Below are positions 8,207 to 18,450 of a DNA stretch of 64,000 bases, one piece after another (position 1 is the stretch's first letter; every line of letters begins with the position of its first letter). The notes under the pieces are model-generated. The model was not told the DNA's origin. It worked only from the letters and a program-made list of their open reading frames with translations, and ran no database searches. Position numbers and translations under genes: made by a program. The DNA is from Rhodoglobus vestalii (GTDB lineage Bacteria; Actinomycetota; Actinomycetes; Actinomycetales; Microbacteriaceae): NCBI RefSeq assembly GCF_006788895.1, contig NZ_VFRA01000001.1:868001-932000 (forward strand), written 5' to 3'.

Positions 8207-9847
8207 GTGAGCCAGACATCCGATCGTGATTTCGACGACCTCCTGTCGAGCTCCGAACCCTCGGCGCACCAGGTGACGGCGCGGGCGGGCGCGGAGGGCA
8301 CGCGCCTCGACCGGTGGTGGGCAACACGTAGCGCGTTCACGCGGCGATGGCTCGGATGGGCTGGGCCGGCGATTGTGGTGCTGGTCGCGGCTTTCACGCG
8401 ACTGGTGGGCCTGGGGCATCCAGCGACGCTCGTCTTTGATGAGACCTTCTATGTGAAGGACTCGTGGACGCTGGTCAATCGTGGGTATGAGGCGCAATGG
8501 CCGGCCGAAGCGGATGCGCTGTTTATCGGCGGCCAGGTCAATATTTTTCTCAGCGACCCCGCCTTCGTGGTGCATCCGCCGCTCGGCAAGTGGCTCATCG
8601 GCTTAGGAATGCTGCCCTCCGGAGGCGAAGACCCGTTCGGTTGGCGAATTGCCACCGCTCTCGTGGGCATTCTTGCGGTGATCGTGCTGATGCTGGTTGC
8701 CAAAAAGCTTTTCGGCTCGACCTTGCTCGCGACTCTCGCCGGGTTGCTGATGGCGATTGACGGCAATGCCATCGTGATGAGCCGGGTCGCCCTGCTCGAC
8801 AACTTCGTGATGATCTTCGCGCTGCTGGGGGTGGGAGCAATGCTGCTCGATCGGGAACATTCCGCGACCCGGTTGGCGCTGTGGATCAGCCGGCGCGGGC
8901 TGCGGGGTACAGCAACCGAGTGGGGCCCGGCACTGTCGTGGCGACCGTGGCTCATGCTGGCCGCTGTTGCGTTCGGTGCTGCTGCCGCCGTCAAATGGAA
9001 CGGCCTCTACTTTTTGGCCGCCTTCGCCGTCTACAGCCTGGTGGTGGATGCCCTGGCTCGTCGTCGAGCTGGCATCACGTTCTGGGGCTCCGGCACTCTC
9101 TTCAGGCAGGCCCCCGTCAGTTTCTTGTTGACGGTGCCGATTGCGCTGTTTGTGTATTTGAGTTCGTGGGCGGGGTGGTTTGCTGGCGATGGCGGCTACG
9201 ACCGACAGTGGGCTGAGAGCGACGGAAACGCGTGGTCTGGTGTGCTCAGTTGGGTGCCCCTTGACATCCAGAGCCTGTGGCACTTTCAGTCGAGCGTGTA
9301 CAGCTACCACGTGGGTGAGAGCCGACCCCACCCCTATCAGGCGAATCCGCTGACGTGGCTGCTGCTCATCCGCCCGACCAGCATGTTTTACGAAAACATT
9401 GCCCAGGGCGATGGTGGTTGTGTGGCGGATGCCTGTGGCGCCTCCATTTCGGGAGTAGCCAACCCCATTATTTGGTGGGCGGCAACCGCGGCTCTCGTGT
9501 ATCTCGTGTACCGGCTGGTGCGCTACCGGCAGTGGCAGACCGGCTTCATTCTGATGGGTGTCGCCGCCGGTTATCTGCCGTGGTTGCTGTATCTGAACCG
9601 CACCGTTTTTCAGTTCTACACAATCGTGTTCGAGCCGTACCTGATTTTGGCGCTTGTTGCCGCGCTCGGCGTGATTCTTGGCAGAGCCGATGATGATCGC
9701 GACCGTCGGCTCAGCGGCATCGGCGTTGTGGCTGTCTTCGTGACTTTCGCCATTGCGGTCAGTGTCTTCTTTTGGCCACTCTGGACCGGTCAAACCCTCG
9801 ACTACGATCTGCTGCGGTTGCGGTGGTGGTTGCCGAGCTGGGTTTAG
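8207..9847 (+). CDS. Dolichyl-phosphate-mannose--protein mannosyltransferase family protein
   Basis: A 546-residue GT39-type membrane glycosyltransferase. In actinobacteria this family transfers mannose from polyprenyl-phosphate-mannose to secreted proteins. After a hydrophilic N-terminus of about 45 residues, helix 1 leads into an outside loop with the conserved Asp-Glu pair in LVFDETFYVKD (about residues 73-83). Later come the KWNGLYF and HPYQANPLTWL segments and ten or more hydrophobic helices. The GTG start at 8207 lies seven bases after TAACAT with no clear Shine-Dalgarno. No other protein-glycosylation genes are adjacent. Confidence 0.88.
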   Translation: MSQTSDRDFDDLLSSSEPSAHQVTARAGAEGTRLDRWWATRSAFTRRWLGWAGPAIVVLVAAFTRLVGLGHPATLVFDETFYVKDSWTLVNRGYEAQWPAEADALFIGGQVNIFLSDPAFVVHPPLGKWLIGLGMLPSGGEDPFGWRIATALVGILAVIVLMLVAKKLFGSTLLATLAGLLMAIDGNAIVMSRVALLDNFVMIFALLGVGAMLLDREHSATRLALWISRRGLRGTATEWGPALSWRPWLMLAAVAFGAAAAVKWNGLYFLAAFAVYSLVVDALARRRAGITFWGSGTLFRQAPVSFLLTVPIALFVYLSSWAGWFAGDGGYDRQWAESDGNAWSGVLSWVPLDIQSLWHFQSSVYSYHVGESRPHPYQANPLTWLLLIRPTSMFYENIAQGDGGCVADACGASISGVANPIIWWAATAALVYLVYRLVRYRQWQTGFILMGVAAGYLPWLLYLNRTVFQFYTIVFEPYLILALVAALGVILGRADDDRDRRLSGIGVVAVFVTFAIAVSVFFWPLWTGQTLDYDLLRLRWWLPSWV

Positions 9848-9907
9848 CGTGGCGTCCTGTTTCTCTAGGAACTAGGGCTTCTTGGGACGAACACAGCAAC
9901 CCAACTA

Positions 9908-9936
9908 TGTACATTTCAGATTGTGAAATGTACAAT
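9908..9936 (+). promoter_or_regulatory. Promoter with embedded palindromic operator of the Phd/RelE pair
   Basis: A perfect inverted repeat, TGTACATTTCA (9908-9918) and TGAAATGTACA (9924-9934) with a 5-base spacer, covers a promoter whose -35 would be TGTACA (9908-9913) and -10 TACAAT (9931-9936), 17 bases apart. The TGTACA cores match the operator motif known for YefM-YoeB autoregulation. Transcription would begin at or next to the antitoxin ATG (9943), giving a leaderless message. Confidence 0.75.
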
Positions 9937-9942
9937 TTATCC

Positions 9943-10188
9943 ATGTCGACCACAAGCATCGCGAATGCCCGCAAGAACTTCTCCGAGGTGATCGCCACCT
10001 CCGAGCGCGAAGCTGTTTTTATCGAGCGTCGCGGACAGCGTGCGGCCGTTGTCGTTAGTCCAGAGCAGTATGAGCGCATGATGGACGCACTCGAAGATGC
10101 CGAAGACGTTGCTGCTTTTGACGAGGCGATGGCCCAAGAGGGCCCAAATATTCCCTGGGATCAGGTCAAGGCAGATTTGGGCTGGTAG
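9943..10188 (+). CDS. Type II antitoxin, Phd/YefM family
   Basis: An 81-residue antitoxin. The N-terminal half (MSTTSIANARKNFSEVI, then VFIERRGQRAAVVVSPEQYE) is the Phd/YefM DNA-binding and dimerisation domain. The acidic C-terminal half (DALEDAEDVAAFDEAMAQE) is the expected flexible toxin-binding tail. The start is fixed by a palindromic promoter that ends six bases upstream. An in-frame ATG lies inside that palindrome (9928) but is unlikely to be used. It overlaps the toxin start by one base (TAGTG), so the two proteins are translationally coupled. It should neutralise the toxin and, with it, repress the operon. Confidence 0.9.
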   Translation: MSTTSIANARKNFSEVIATSEREAVFIERRGQRAAVVVSPEQYERMMDALEDAEDVAAFDEAMAQEGPNIPWDQVKADLGW

Positions 10189-10445
10189 TGGCCCACCGGA
10201 TCGAAGTGACGCGCACTGCGGCGCGCGCACTCAAACGAGTCGATCATCACCATCGTGACCGAATCCGCGGTGCGATCGCCCTCCTGAGTGAAAACCCCCG
10301 ACCTCCGGGCGCGAAGGCGCTGCAGGGGCGGCCCGGGTTCCGCGTGCGCGTCGGCGACTACCGCATCGTCTACACGATTCAGGATGACGTGCTGCTCGTG
10401 GTTGTCGTGACGCTGGGCCATCGACGCGACATTTATGAGCGCTAG
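10188..10445 (+). CDS. Type II toxin, RelE/ParE superfamily mRNA interferase
   Basis: An 85-residue basic protein of the RelE fold. The sequence [17 protein letters not shown], then [20 protein letters not shown], then [12 protein letters not shown] matches the RelE pattern in which Arg and Lys residues contact ribosome-bound mRNA and a C-terminal HR..IY motif takes part in cleavage. The family cuts mRNA in the ribosomal A site and halts growth. The GTG start overlaps the antitoxin stop. The 3' end overlaps by four bases the stop of the opposing thioredoxin-domain gene. All key basic residues appear intact, so the toxin is probably functional. Confidence 0.9.
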   Translation: MAHRIEVTRTAARALKRVDHHHRDRIRGAIALLSENPRPPGAKALQGRPGFRVRVGDYRIVYTIQDDVLLVVVVTLGHRRDIYER

Positions 10446-12388
10446 CTCGAGATCAGCAACGCGGCAACTGCCGCACCGTCAGTAAGCGGCAGGCGGCACA
10501 CGAATTCCTCGCAGAGGTAGGCGGTGGGCTTGCCTTCGATCGCCGTGCGCGCCGCAAACAGTTCGAAACCGGATGCCGCGAAGGCTTCGGCTTGAGCCTG
10601 AGACACGACCGCGCCAATGCCTCCCGCGCGGTGCAGCTTTCGGGCAAGGCTCGTGAGTTCGTCACTCGATTCCGCATCCGCGGCATCCGCGGCATCCGCT
10701 GCATCGGGCGTCACGACGACGAGCTGCCGTAACGGTACACCCAGCTCCGACATGAGGGTGAGGGCGGTTCCGAACGAGATTGGTTGCTGGAAAGCGAGTT
10801 GGCCGACCAGTTTCATGGACGCTTCGGCGGCATCCCGGTACCGAGCATCGCCGGTGAGGGCGAAGAGGGTGAAGGCGGCCGAGGCCATGGCGCTGAGCCC
10901 GCTCGGGTGGGCACCGTCGCTGATGTCAGCCTCGGTGGAGAGGCCCTGGGCTGCGAGCACCGAGTCCGTGCCGCCGGGGAGACCGAAGGGCGAGCTTCCC
11001 GAACCGGCAGCACCTGCCGCGAGCGCCCCATCGACGAGGTCGCAGGCCGCGATGGCGTACCGAACTTCGCCGGCGGCGATCGACAGTTCGAGCAGGCCCT
11101 GAGCCAGCATCCCGCTGTCTTCGAGGGTCGCTGCCGCATCGGAGAGGATGCCGTCGATGGAGGTGCGCACGAGCCGCTCCCCTGAGTGCTCGGCTGGCAC
11201 GCGGACAGCAACCTCGCTCGCGTCGGCCATTCGTGCACCAAGCACATGCTCGGCGAGCAGGAAGTCGGCGGCACCGCGAGCGAGCGCGATCCACTCGGCG
11301 TTGCCGTGACGGGCGCCGGCGAGAGCGAGAGCTTCGATGGCGAGACCGTTCCACCCGGTGAGGATCTTGTTGTCGCGGGGCGGGGCTTCGACACGGGCGC
11401 GGCTTGCGGCATCCAGCGAATAGTAGAAGCCCTCAACACGTTTGCCGTCGACGGTGCTCTCCGAGTCGAGGCCCGAGGCGAACGCTCCGGAGGGCAGTCG
11501 CAGTTTGTCGCGCAAAAACTCGGCCACACCTGTGGCGGTTTCGGTACGGTCGGCGAGCGCATAGGACGCGAGCAGTTGGGCGTTGTCGTAGAGCATGCGT
11601 TCGTAGTGTGGGTCTGTCCAGTCGGCCTGGGTGGAGTAGCGGAAGAACCCGCCATCAACGGGGTCGCGCAGCGCGGAGCCCGCGATTGCCTCGAGGGTGC
11701 GGTCCGCGAGGCCGGCTGCCTCGAGCGAATGTTCGGCGTTGCGGGCGCCGCGGTCGAGGAGGAACCGCAGCACCGGGGTGACGGGGAATTTGGGGGCGTC
11801 GCCGAATCCGCCGTGTTCGAGATCTTCGGCGGCGGCGAGCGCATCGATCACGGGCGCAAAGTCTGCAACGAGGTCACTCTCCACACCGCGACTCTGGGCG
11901 AGCGCCTGCGCAATGGCGGCACCGCTCGTCTCGACCTGCTCGCGGCGTGTGCCCCACGCATCCGTCACTGACTCCAGCACTTGCCGGAAGGCCGGATGTT
12001 GCCCCACCGCGGTCGGTGGCCAGTACGTGCCAGCAAAGAAGGCTCGCCCCGCGGGCGTGACGAATACGTTCAGCGGCCAGCCCAGATTGGGGGTGAAGGC
12101 GGATGCCGCCGCCAAATACGTGGAGTCCACTTCGGCATGCTCTTCGCGGTCTACTTTGATCGCCACAAAGTTTTCGTTGAGGTAGGTGGCCAGCACGGGG
12201 TCGCTGAATGATTCGCGCGCCATGACATGACACCAGTGGCAGGTGGAGTAGCCAATGGAGACCAGCACGGGCACATCGCGGCGTTCAGCTTCAGCAAAAG
12301 CTTCAGCAGACCACTCCCACCAGTCGACCGGATTTGTGGCGTGAGATCTGAGGTATGGACTCGCAGCAGTTTCCAAACGATTGGGCAT
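10442..12388 (-). CDS. Thioredoxin domain-containing protein, YyaL/DUF255 family
   Basis: A 648-residue cytoplasmic protein with an N-terminal thioredoxin-like DUF255 domain (about residues 1-160; active-site-like C50-H-W-C53 in [15 protein letters not shown]) and a C-terminal six-hairpin glycosidase-like domain. The family's reaction is unsettled. Landmarks are NPVDWWEW near the start, FPVTPVLRF and [17 protein letters not shown]. The stretch between FYYSLDA and RDNKILTGW is shorter than in Bacillus YyaL, which I believe is usual in Microbacteriaceae. A nine-base tandem repeat encodes a [12 protein letters not shown] run near residue 565. Only 11 bases separate its ATG from the divergent MBL gene. 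Confidence 0.85.
   Translation of the reverse strand: MPNRLETAASPYLRSHATNPVDWWEWSAEAFAEAERRDVPVLVSIGYSTCHWCHVMARESFSDPVLATYLNENFVAIKVDREEHAEVDSTYLAAASAFTPNLGWPLNVFVTPAGRAFFAGTYWPPTAVGQHPAFRQVLESVTDAWGTRREQVETSGAAIAQALAQSRGVESDLVADFAPVIDALAAAEDLEHGGFGDAPKFPVTPVLRFLLDRGARNAEHSLEAAGLADRTLEAIAGSALRDPVDGGFFRYSTQADWTDPHYERMLYDNAQLLASYALADRTETATGVAEFLRDKLRLPSGAFASGLDSESTVDGKRVEGFYYSLDAASRARVEAPPRDNKILTGWNGLAIEALALAGARHGNAEWIALARGAADFLLAEHVLGARMADASEVAVRVPAEHSGERLVRTSIDGILSDAAATLEDSGMLAQGLLELSIAAGEVRYAIAACDLVDGALAAGAAGSGSSPFGLPGGTDSVLAAQGLSTEADISDGAHPSGLSAMASAAFTLFALTGDARYRDAAEASMKLVGQLAFQQPISFGTALTLMSELGVPLRQLVVVTPDAADAADAADAESSDELTSLARKLHRAGGIGAVVSQAQAEAFAASGFELFAARTAIEGKPTAYLCEEFVCRLPLTDGAAVAALLISS
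10672..10707 (-). repeat. Nine-base tandem repeat in the YyaL-type gene
   Basis: Four nine-base units built on GCATCC (two identical, cggcatccg, flanked by two variants) encode an Ala-Asp-Ala repeat in the thioredoxin-domain protein. Copy number changes would stay in frame. Confidence 0.75.
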
Positions 12389-12399
12389 AGTCTCAGCGT

Positions 12400-13170
12400 A
12401 TGTCGAAGTTGACCGTTACCTACATTGGCGGCCCCACCGCGTTGCTCGAATATGCGGGATTGCGCATCGTGACCGATCCCACATTTGATGAGCCGCGCCT
12501 TTACCCCGACGAGGGCGGCGTGCCGTTGACCAAGACGCAGGGGCCAGCTCTGAGCCGTGCCGAGGTTGGCGCTGTCGATCTGGTGTTGCTGTCGCACCAT
12601 GAGCACGAAGACAACCTCGACTATGAGGGTCTAGAACTGCTCGCGACGGGGGTGCTGACGATCAGCACGATGAAGGCCAGCTCTGACCTGTTCGGTGGTG
12701 GCGTTGTCGGTCTCGACTCGTGGGAATCCTGTGAAGTCGGCGCTGTCACCATCACCGCGGTACCCGCGTTGCACGGCCCTCCCGGTGCTGAAGCGCTCGT
12801 GGGGCCAGTCACCGGTTTTGTGTTGCAGGCCGAGGGCGAACCGACCATTTACGTCAGCGGCGACAATGCCTCTCTGCCGCTCGTGCAGCAGATCGCGGGC
12901 CGCTTTCCCGACATCGATATTGCGGTGCTTTTCGCCGGCGCTGCCCGCATCTCTGCCGTCAACGGTCCGCTCACTTTGACCTCAGCGGATGCTGCAGAGG
13001 CCGCCCGAATCTTGGACGTTCACCGCGTGGTTGGCCTCCACACCGAAGGGTGGGAACACTTCACCGAGACCCTTGCCGACCTTGAGGCAGCCTTCGATGG
13101 GACTGGGTTACTCGTTGATACTCCGCCCGGTGTTGCGGTCAGCATTGAGCACTCCCCGATTTCCGGGTAG
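12400..13170 (+). CDS. MBL-fold metallo-hydrolase (UlaG-like)
   Basis: A 256-residue metallo-beta-lactamase-fold protein. The metal-binding motif reads [10 protein letters not shown] (about residues 65-74), that is HxHxDN in place of the usual HxHxDH, followed by a later His (LHGPPG), an Asp (YVSGDNAS) and a C-terminal His ([10 protein letters not shown]). It resembles UlaG-type hydrolases of unknown substrate rather than beta-lactamases. No Shine-Dalgarno is present. CATAGT (12386-12391) lies eight bases before the ATG, which suggests a leaderless message. It is divergent from the YyaL-type gene with an 11-base gap. Confidence 0.82.
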   Translation: MSKLTVTYIGGPTALLEYAGLRIVTDPTFDEPRLYPDEGGVPLTKTQGPALSRAEVGAVDLVLLSHHEHEDNLDYEGLELLATGVLTISTMKASSDLFGGGVVGLDSWESCEVGAVTITAVPALHGPPGAEALVGPVTGFVLQAEGEPTIYVSGDNASLPLVQQIAGRFPDIDIAVLFAGAARISAVNGPLTLTSADAAEAARILDVHRVVGLHTEGWEHFTETLADLEAAFDGTGLLVDTPPGVAVSIEHSPISG

Positions 13171-13190
13171 CGCCCAACGCTGACAGCTCT

Positions 13191-14051
<861 letters not shown>

Positions 14052-14057
14052 CTACTC

Positions 14058-15200
14058 CTAGCTAATGTGCCGTTCCTCAACCCCCGAGTAGGCTGCGAGC
14101 GGGCGAATGAGAGCGTTCGCGGCAGCCTGCTCCATGATGTGAGCAGTCCAGCCGGTGACACGGCTCGCAACGAACAGCGGCGTGAACATGTCGGTGTCGA
14201 ACCCGATGAGGTTGTAGGCAGGGCCACTCGGATAGTCGAGGTTCGGCTTGATGTTCTTACGGCTCGTCATTGCCATCTCCAGAGCGTCATACAGCTCCAT
14301 CATGTCGGGGCGATCAAACTTGGCAACGAGCGTTTCGAGCGCTGCCTTCATGGTGGGAACTCGTGAGTCACCGTTCTTGTAGACGCGGTGACCGAAGCCC
14401 ATAATCTTGCGCTTCTCAGCCAGAGCAGTCTCCAGCCACGCTTCAGCCCTATCTGCGGTACCGACCTCCTCAAGGACGTGCATTACCGCCTCATTGGCTC
14501 CACCATGCAGTGGGCCCTTGAGCGCACCGATTGCCCCGGTGACCGCGCTATAAAGGTCGCTGAGGGTGCTCGTGATTACCCGAGCGGTGAAGGTCGACGC
14601 ATTGAACGAGTGCTCGGCATACAAAATCATCGACACATCGAAAGCACTCACCACAACGAGGTCAGGAACCTCGCCAAAAGTCATGTGCAAGAAGTTTGCT
14701 GAATAGCTCAAGTCATCGCGCGGTTCCACGAGTTCCAGATCGCGGCGACGACGCTGGTCGTACGCGACGATCGCCGGCAACTTAGCCATCAACGTCAGCG
14801 AACGCTGCATGTTCAGGTCAGCATCAATCATGCTGGCAGAGTCGGTGAGGGTCTCATCCACAGCACCAATCACGCTGACGGCGGTGCGTACGACATCCAT
14901 CGGATGAGCAGAAAGCGGCAATTCATCGATCACACGCCTGGTGCCCGCGTCGAGGTGGCGCTGCGAACGCTCAAAGTTCTGAAATGCTTCCAGCTGCTCA
15001 CCAGTCGGCAGTTCACCGTGCCACAACAGGTAGGCGACCTCCTCAAAGGTGCACTTCTCGGCAAGCTCTTGCACGGGGTACCCGCGATACATTAGAGAGT
15101 TTGTCTCCGGGTTCACCTTTGAGATGGCAGTGGTGTCTGCCACTACTCCGGCCAAACCCTTGCGGATTTCGGTCTCTGGGGTGCCTGTTAGATCAGTCAT
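14058..15200 (-). CDS. prpC: 2-methylcitrate synthase (citrate synthase family)
   Basis: PrpC condenses propionyl-CoA with oxaloacetate to 2-methylcitrate, the first step of the methylcitrate cycle. At 380 residues it has the short citrate synthase form. Active-site motifs visible are the His in LKGPLHGGANE and the His/Arg in MGFGHRVYKNGDSR, with PNLDYPSGPAYNLIGFD near the end. The start at MTDLTGTPETEIRKGL (15200) is supported by GAGGAGC a few bases upstream; the frame is open further but that stretch is not conserved. It is the last gene of the gntR-prpDBC operon, 49 bases after prpB. It could also accept acetyl-CoA, but its operon argues for propionyl-CoA. Confidence 0.93.
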   Translation of the reverse strand: MTDLTGTPETEIRKGLAGVVADTTAISKVNPETNSLMYRGYPVQELAEKCTFEEVAYLLWHGELPTGEQLEAFQNFERSQRHLDAGTRRVIDELPLSAHPMDVVRTAVSVIGAVDETLTDSASMIDADLNMQRSLTLMAKLPAIVAYDQRRRRDLELVEPRDDLSYSANFLHMTFGEVPDLVVVSAFDVSMILYAEHSFNASTFTARVITSTLSDLYSAVTGAIGALKGPLHGGANEAVMHVLEEVGTADRAEAWLETALAEKRKIMGFGHRVYKNGDSRVPTMKAALETLVAKFDRPDMMELYDALEMAMTSRKNIKPNLDYPSGPAYNLIGFDTDMFTPLFVASRVTGWTAHIMEQAAANALIRPLAAYSGVEERHIS

Positions 15201-15249
15201 TGTGCTCCTCGGTGGTGGTATCGAGTCAAAGTTCGAGTGGGGTCTGAAG

Positions 15250-16155
15250 TTAGTGGTGGCTGTCGAGCGTGAAGTTGAAAACGGACGAATCGAAAGCGTT
15301 GTACCCCTCATAGTCGAGCAGTTCATACAGGCGTGCCCGCGTCTGCATCTCGGCCACAACCGACTGCTGGGTGCCGTCGGCGTTGATCGCATCGAGGGTG
15401 CGTTCTGCAGCCCCCATTGCACTACGCAACAGGGTAACGGGATAAATAACAATGTTTACACCGATATTGCTCAATTGCGTGGTCGTGAAGAGTTCGCTCT
15501 TACCGAACTCGGTCATGTTCGCCAAGATCGGCACCTCCACGGCCTCGCGCATCGCCTCGAACTCGCTGAGATCCCTCATAGCCTCGGGGAAAATGGCGTC
15601 AGCGCCGGCATCCACAAGCTGTTTCGCGCGGTCCATCGCCGCATCCAAACCGTCGACGGCGCGGATGTCGGTGCGGGCCATGATGAGGAGGTTCGGGTCG
15701 CGTCGCGCATCGGCCGCCGATCGGATGCGCTTGAGCGCGGTGTCGGTATCGACCACGGCTTTACCGTCGAGGTGCCCGCAACGCTTCGGGTTGACCTGGT
15801 CTTCAATGTGGAGGCCAGAGACCCCCGCATCCTCGAGAGACTGCACCGTGCGAGCCACGTTCATGGGTTCGCCAAAACCGGTGTCGGCGTCGACGAGAGT
15901 GGGCAGGTCGGTCATCCGCGAAATCTGCTGCGAACGACCAGCGACCTCGGTGAGCGTCGTCAGGCCAATGTCGGGCAGCCCCAGGTCGGCACTGATGACA
16001 GCGCCCGAAATGTAGACCCCGTCAAAGCCTTTGTCTTGGATGAGGCGCGCGCTCAGCGGGTTGAAAGCACCCGGCATGCGCAACAGTTCGCCGCTCGCCA
16101 GACGCTCACGAAACTGGGCGCGCTTGGTTGCGGGGTCGGTCTGTGAGTACAGCAT
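15250..16155 (-). CDS. prpB: Methylisocitrate lyase
   Basis: PrpB splits 2-methylisocitrate into pyruvate and succinate. The 301-residue protein carries the isocitrate lyase superfamily active-site loop KRCGH (residues 124-128, catalytic Cys126) and the metal-site acids in LVDADTGFGEP (about 88-97). GAFNPLSARL and MARTDIRAVDGLDAA are further family landmarks. Its ATG overlaps the prpD stop by one base (TAATG), so translation is coupled. Length and motifs are normal for PrpB rather than for isocitrate lyase, which is larger. Confidence 0.95.
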   Translation of the reverse strand: MLYSQTDPATKRAQFRERLASGELLRMPGAFNPLSARLIQDKGFDGVYISGAVISADLGLPDIGLTTLTEVAGRSQQISRMTDLPTLVDADTGFGEPMNVARTVQSLEDAGVSGLHIEDQVNPKRCGHLDGKAVVDTDTALKRIRSAADARRDPNLLIMARTDIRAVDGLDAAMDRAKQLVDAGADAIFPEAMRDLSEFEAMREAVEVPILANMTEFGKSELFTTTQLSNIGVNIVIYPVTLLRSAMGAAERTLDAINADGTQQSVVAEMQTRARLYELLDYEGYNAFDSSVFNFTLDSHH

Positions 16156-17663
16156 TAGAAGATTCCTTTGGCAGTGGTGGCGGGGAAGTTGCCGCGCACG
16201 GTCAGCTCACCCAGTTCGGATGCCGACAGCTCTGGCAGTCGCACGGCAGCAGCCAGGAAGCGCTCAATTTCGTCGCTCGCAAGCACACCATCGGCGAGGG
16301 TGCGGAACTTGGTGATGTACTGCTCGCGGGCAAACGGCCGAGCGCCGAGCGGATGCGCATCAGCAACGGCGATCTCTTCGACGATGCGGCTTCCATCGGT
16401 CATCTCAATCTCGACGCGACCACCGAAAGCTTTCTCGGCGGGGTCAATCGAGTGGTAACGACGCGTCCATTCGGCATCTTCCTGAGTGGTGACGCGCTTC
16501 CACAGCTCGACAGTGTCTGGGCGGTTGGCACGCTCGGGGGCATAGCTGTTGACGTGGTGCCACTCCTGGTCTTGCAGCGCCACAGTGAAGATGTAGGCAA
16601 TGGAGTGGTCGAGAGTTTCGCGGCTCGCGTTGGGGTCATACTTCTGCGGGTCGTTGGCGCCCGAGCCGATCACATAGTGCGTGTGGTGGCTCGTGTGAAG
16701 CACGATGCGGTTGATGTTGTCGACCGTGAGTTCCGGATGCTCGCGCCCTAGTTTGCGGGCGAGGTCGATCCACGCCTGCGCCTGATACTCAGCCGAATGC
16801 TCTTTCGTGTAGGAGTCAAGGATCGCCGTGCGCGGCTCCCCCAGCTCGGGAAGCGGCACCTCATAGTAAGCGTCGGGACCGTCGAGCATCCACGCAATTA
16901 TGCCGTCTTCACCTTCATAGATCGGGGTGGGGCTGGTCTGCCCGCGCATGGCACGGTCAACCGCTTCAACAGCCATCTTGCCAGCGAAAGCGGGGGCGTA
17001 AGCCTTCCACGTGGAGATCTCGCCCTTGCGCGACTGGCGGGTTGCGGTGGTCGTGTGGAGGGCTTGACCGACAGCCTGGAAGATGGTTTCGGTGTCGAGG
17101 CCGAGGAGGGTTCCGATGCCGGCGGCAGCGCTCGGGCCGAGGTGGGCAACGTGATCAATCTTGTGCTTGTGCAGGCAGATTGCCTTTACGAGATCAATCT
17201 GAATTTCGTAGCCCGTGACAATTCCGCGCAGCAGGTCAGCGCCTGTGCGTCCCGTGTGCTGGGCAACAGCGAGGATCGGCGGGATGTTGTCGCCGGGGTG
17301 CGAATAGTCCGCCGCCAAAAAAGTGTCGTGATAGTCGAGCTCGCGCACGGCGACCCCGTTGGCCCAGGCTGCCCACTCGGGGCTGACGCGCAAGTCGGAA
17401 CCGAAGACGGTGGATCCCGGCTCCGCGGGGTGACGCTCGGCTTGGGCGCGCGCAGACACCACCGGCGCGCGGGTGAGGGAAGCGGTAGCAACAGCAGCGT
17501 TATCGATCACACGGTTGATCACCATGTCCGTCACGGCATCCGTCGGTTCAAGCTGCTCGGAGGCAATCTCGGCAATCTTGTGCGCAAGCTGGCCTTCGCG
17601 GGCCAGATTTTCGTCGCTGCGGTAAACACGCAGGGAGTGGTTTTTCACGGTAGTGCCTTTCAC
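16155..17663 (-). CDS. prpD: 2-methylcitrate dehydratase (MmgE/PrpD family)
   Basis: PrpD dehydrates 2-methylcitrate toward 2-methyl-cis-aconitate. The 502-residue protein is full length for the family: an N-terminal helical domain ([31 protein letters not shown]) followed by the lid domain. The GTG start at 17663 overlaps the gntR stop by four bases (GTGA), and a second GTG five codons on is an alternative. In many bacteria an aconitase finishes the isomerisation; none is adjacent here, so a general aconitase would be needed for the hydration step. Confidence 0.93.
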   Translation of the reverse strand: MKGTTVKNHSLRVYRSDENLAREGQLAHKIAEIASEQLEPTDAVTDMVINRVIDNAAVATASLTRAPVVSARAQAERHPAEPGSTVFGSDLRVSPEWAAWANGVAVRELDYHDTFLAADYSHPGDNIPPILAVAQHTGRTGADLLRGIVTGYEIQIDLVKAICLHKHKIDHVAHLGPSAAAGIGTLLGLDTETIFQAVGQALHTTTATRQSRKGEISTWKAYAPAFAGKMAVEAVDRAMRGQTSPTPIYEGEDGIIAWMLDGPDAYYEVPLPELGEPRTAILDSYTKEHSAEYQAQAWIDLARKLGREHPELTVDNINRIVLHTSHHTHYVIGSGANDPQKYDPNASRETLDHSIAYIFTVALQDQEWHHVNSYAPERANRPDTVELWKRVTTQEDAEWTRRYHSIDPAEKAFGGRVEIEMTDGSRIVEEIAVADAHPLGARPFAREQYITKFRTLADGVLASDEIERFLAAAVRLPELSASELGELTVRGNFPATTAKGIF

Positions 17664-18331
17664 TTGGCGGCGCGCAGGGGGGATTCTGCGGCCATGGCTA
17701 GTGCGCTGGTGAGCGCGTGGTGGAGATGAACGTGGGTGGCGTGGGCGGCAAGTTCGGGGTCGCTCGCCACGATCGCCTGCACAATGAGTAAGTGTTCTCG
17801 GGCGGCCGCGGCAAGGCGTTCCGGGTTGTCTTTGGCAAGCCGGCGCACGCGCACAAGGTGGGTGCGCAACGAGTTGAGCGCACCAATGAGGTAGTCATTG
17901 TCGACCGCGTCATCGACGGCATCATCGAAGCGGCGCACAAGATCGAAGTAGGCTCTGCGGTCGCTGTCATCGCGCGCCAGCAGATCGGGCACGGCCGCAA
18001 ACTCTCGTTCAAGATCGGTAAAGGTCGTGCCGGTGTGGTGCGCTGCGGCCAGTCTCACGGCCTTCACTTCGAGCGCCTTGCGAACGTCGAACAGTTCGCG
18101 GATGTTGTCAACAGAAACATCGGTAACGACCAGTCCGCGACCGGATTGGCTTGCCACCAGCCCATCAGCCATGAGCCGAGAGAGGGCTTCTCGCAGCGGC
18201 GTGCGGGACACCCCGAGTCGTGCTGCCTGCTCGACTTCGCCCAGAATGATGCCCGGCGCGATGCGCCACTCAACAATGTCGTCGCGGAGCGCCTGGTAGG
18301 CTCGCTCGCTAGCTCTCAAGGGTGTTGCCAT
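17660..18331 (-). CDS. GntR family (FadR subfamily) regulator of the prp operon
   Basis: A 223-residue regulator with an N-terminal winged helix (about residues 10-70; [19 protein letters not shown] is the recognition part) and a C-terminal all-helical FCD domain that binds a small acid ligand through metal-coordinating histidines. The ATG at 18331 is chosen because GGAGG sits five bases upstream; the frame can open at 18382, but that would run over an operator-like TGTATACA. It is first in the operon with prpD, prpB and prpC, so it probably senses a methylcitrate-cycle intermediate and controls its own operon. Confidence 0.9.
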   Translation of the reverse strand: MATPLRASERAYQALRDDIVEWRIAPGIILGEVEQAARLGVSRTPLREALSRLMADGLVASQSGRGLVVTDVSVDNIRELFDVRKALEVKAVRLAAAHHTGTTFTDLEREFAAVPDLLARDDSDRRAYFDLVRRFDDAVDDAVDNDYLIGALNSLRTHLVRVRRLAKDNPERLAAAAREHLLIVQAIVASDPELAAHATHVHLHHALTSALAMAAESPLRAAK

Positions 18332-18373
18332 GCGCACCTCCCCCGTCGCCTGCGCGGAGTCCCCGCGCCACTG

Positions 18374-18381
18374 TGTATACA
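18374..18381. promoter_or_regulatory. TGTATACA palindrome, candidate GntR operator (proximal)
   Basis: A perfect eight-base palindrome, TGTATACA, in the 5' region of gntR-prpDBC, 43 bases upstream of the gntR ATG. The same core recurs at 18435-18444. FadR-subfamily regulators commonly bind short T-GT-AC-A palindromes of this type. The role is inferred. Confidence 0.5.
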
Positions 18382-18434
18382 AGAACTCCAGCCTATGCCC
18401 AAATCAGAAGAAAACAAGCCGAATATCTGACCAA

Positions 18435-18444
18435 CTGTATACAG
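18435..18444. promoter_or_regulatory. CTGTATACAG palindrome, candidate GntR operator (distal)
   Basis: A perfect ten-base palindrome containing the same TGTATACA core as the site at 18374, with core centres 62 bases apart, in the 119-base gap between the SDR gene and gntR. Two equal sites flanking a probable promoter would allow looping or road-block repression. Confidence 0.5.
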
Positions 18445-18450
18445 TGAGCC

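Noticed and set aside
10442..12388. Apparent internal shortening of the YyaL-type protein between FYYSLDA and RDNKILTGW
   Set aside because: The frame is intact and I believe the compact form is usual in Microbacteriaceae, so it is not a deletion specific to this strain.
12400..13170. HxHxDN instead of HxHxDH in the MBL hydrolase
   Set aside because: I recall the same DN ending in this actinobacterial subfamily, so it is not a sign of inactivation.
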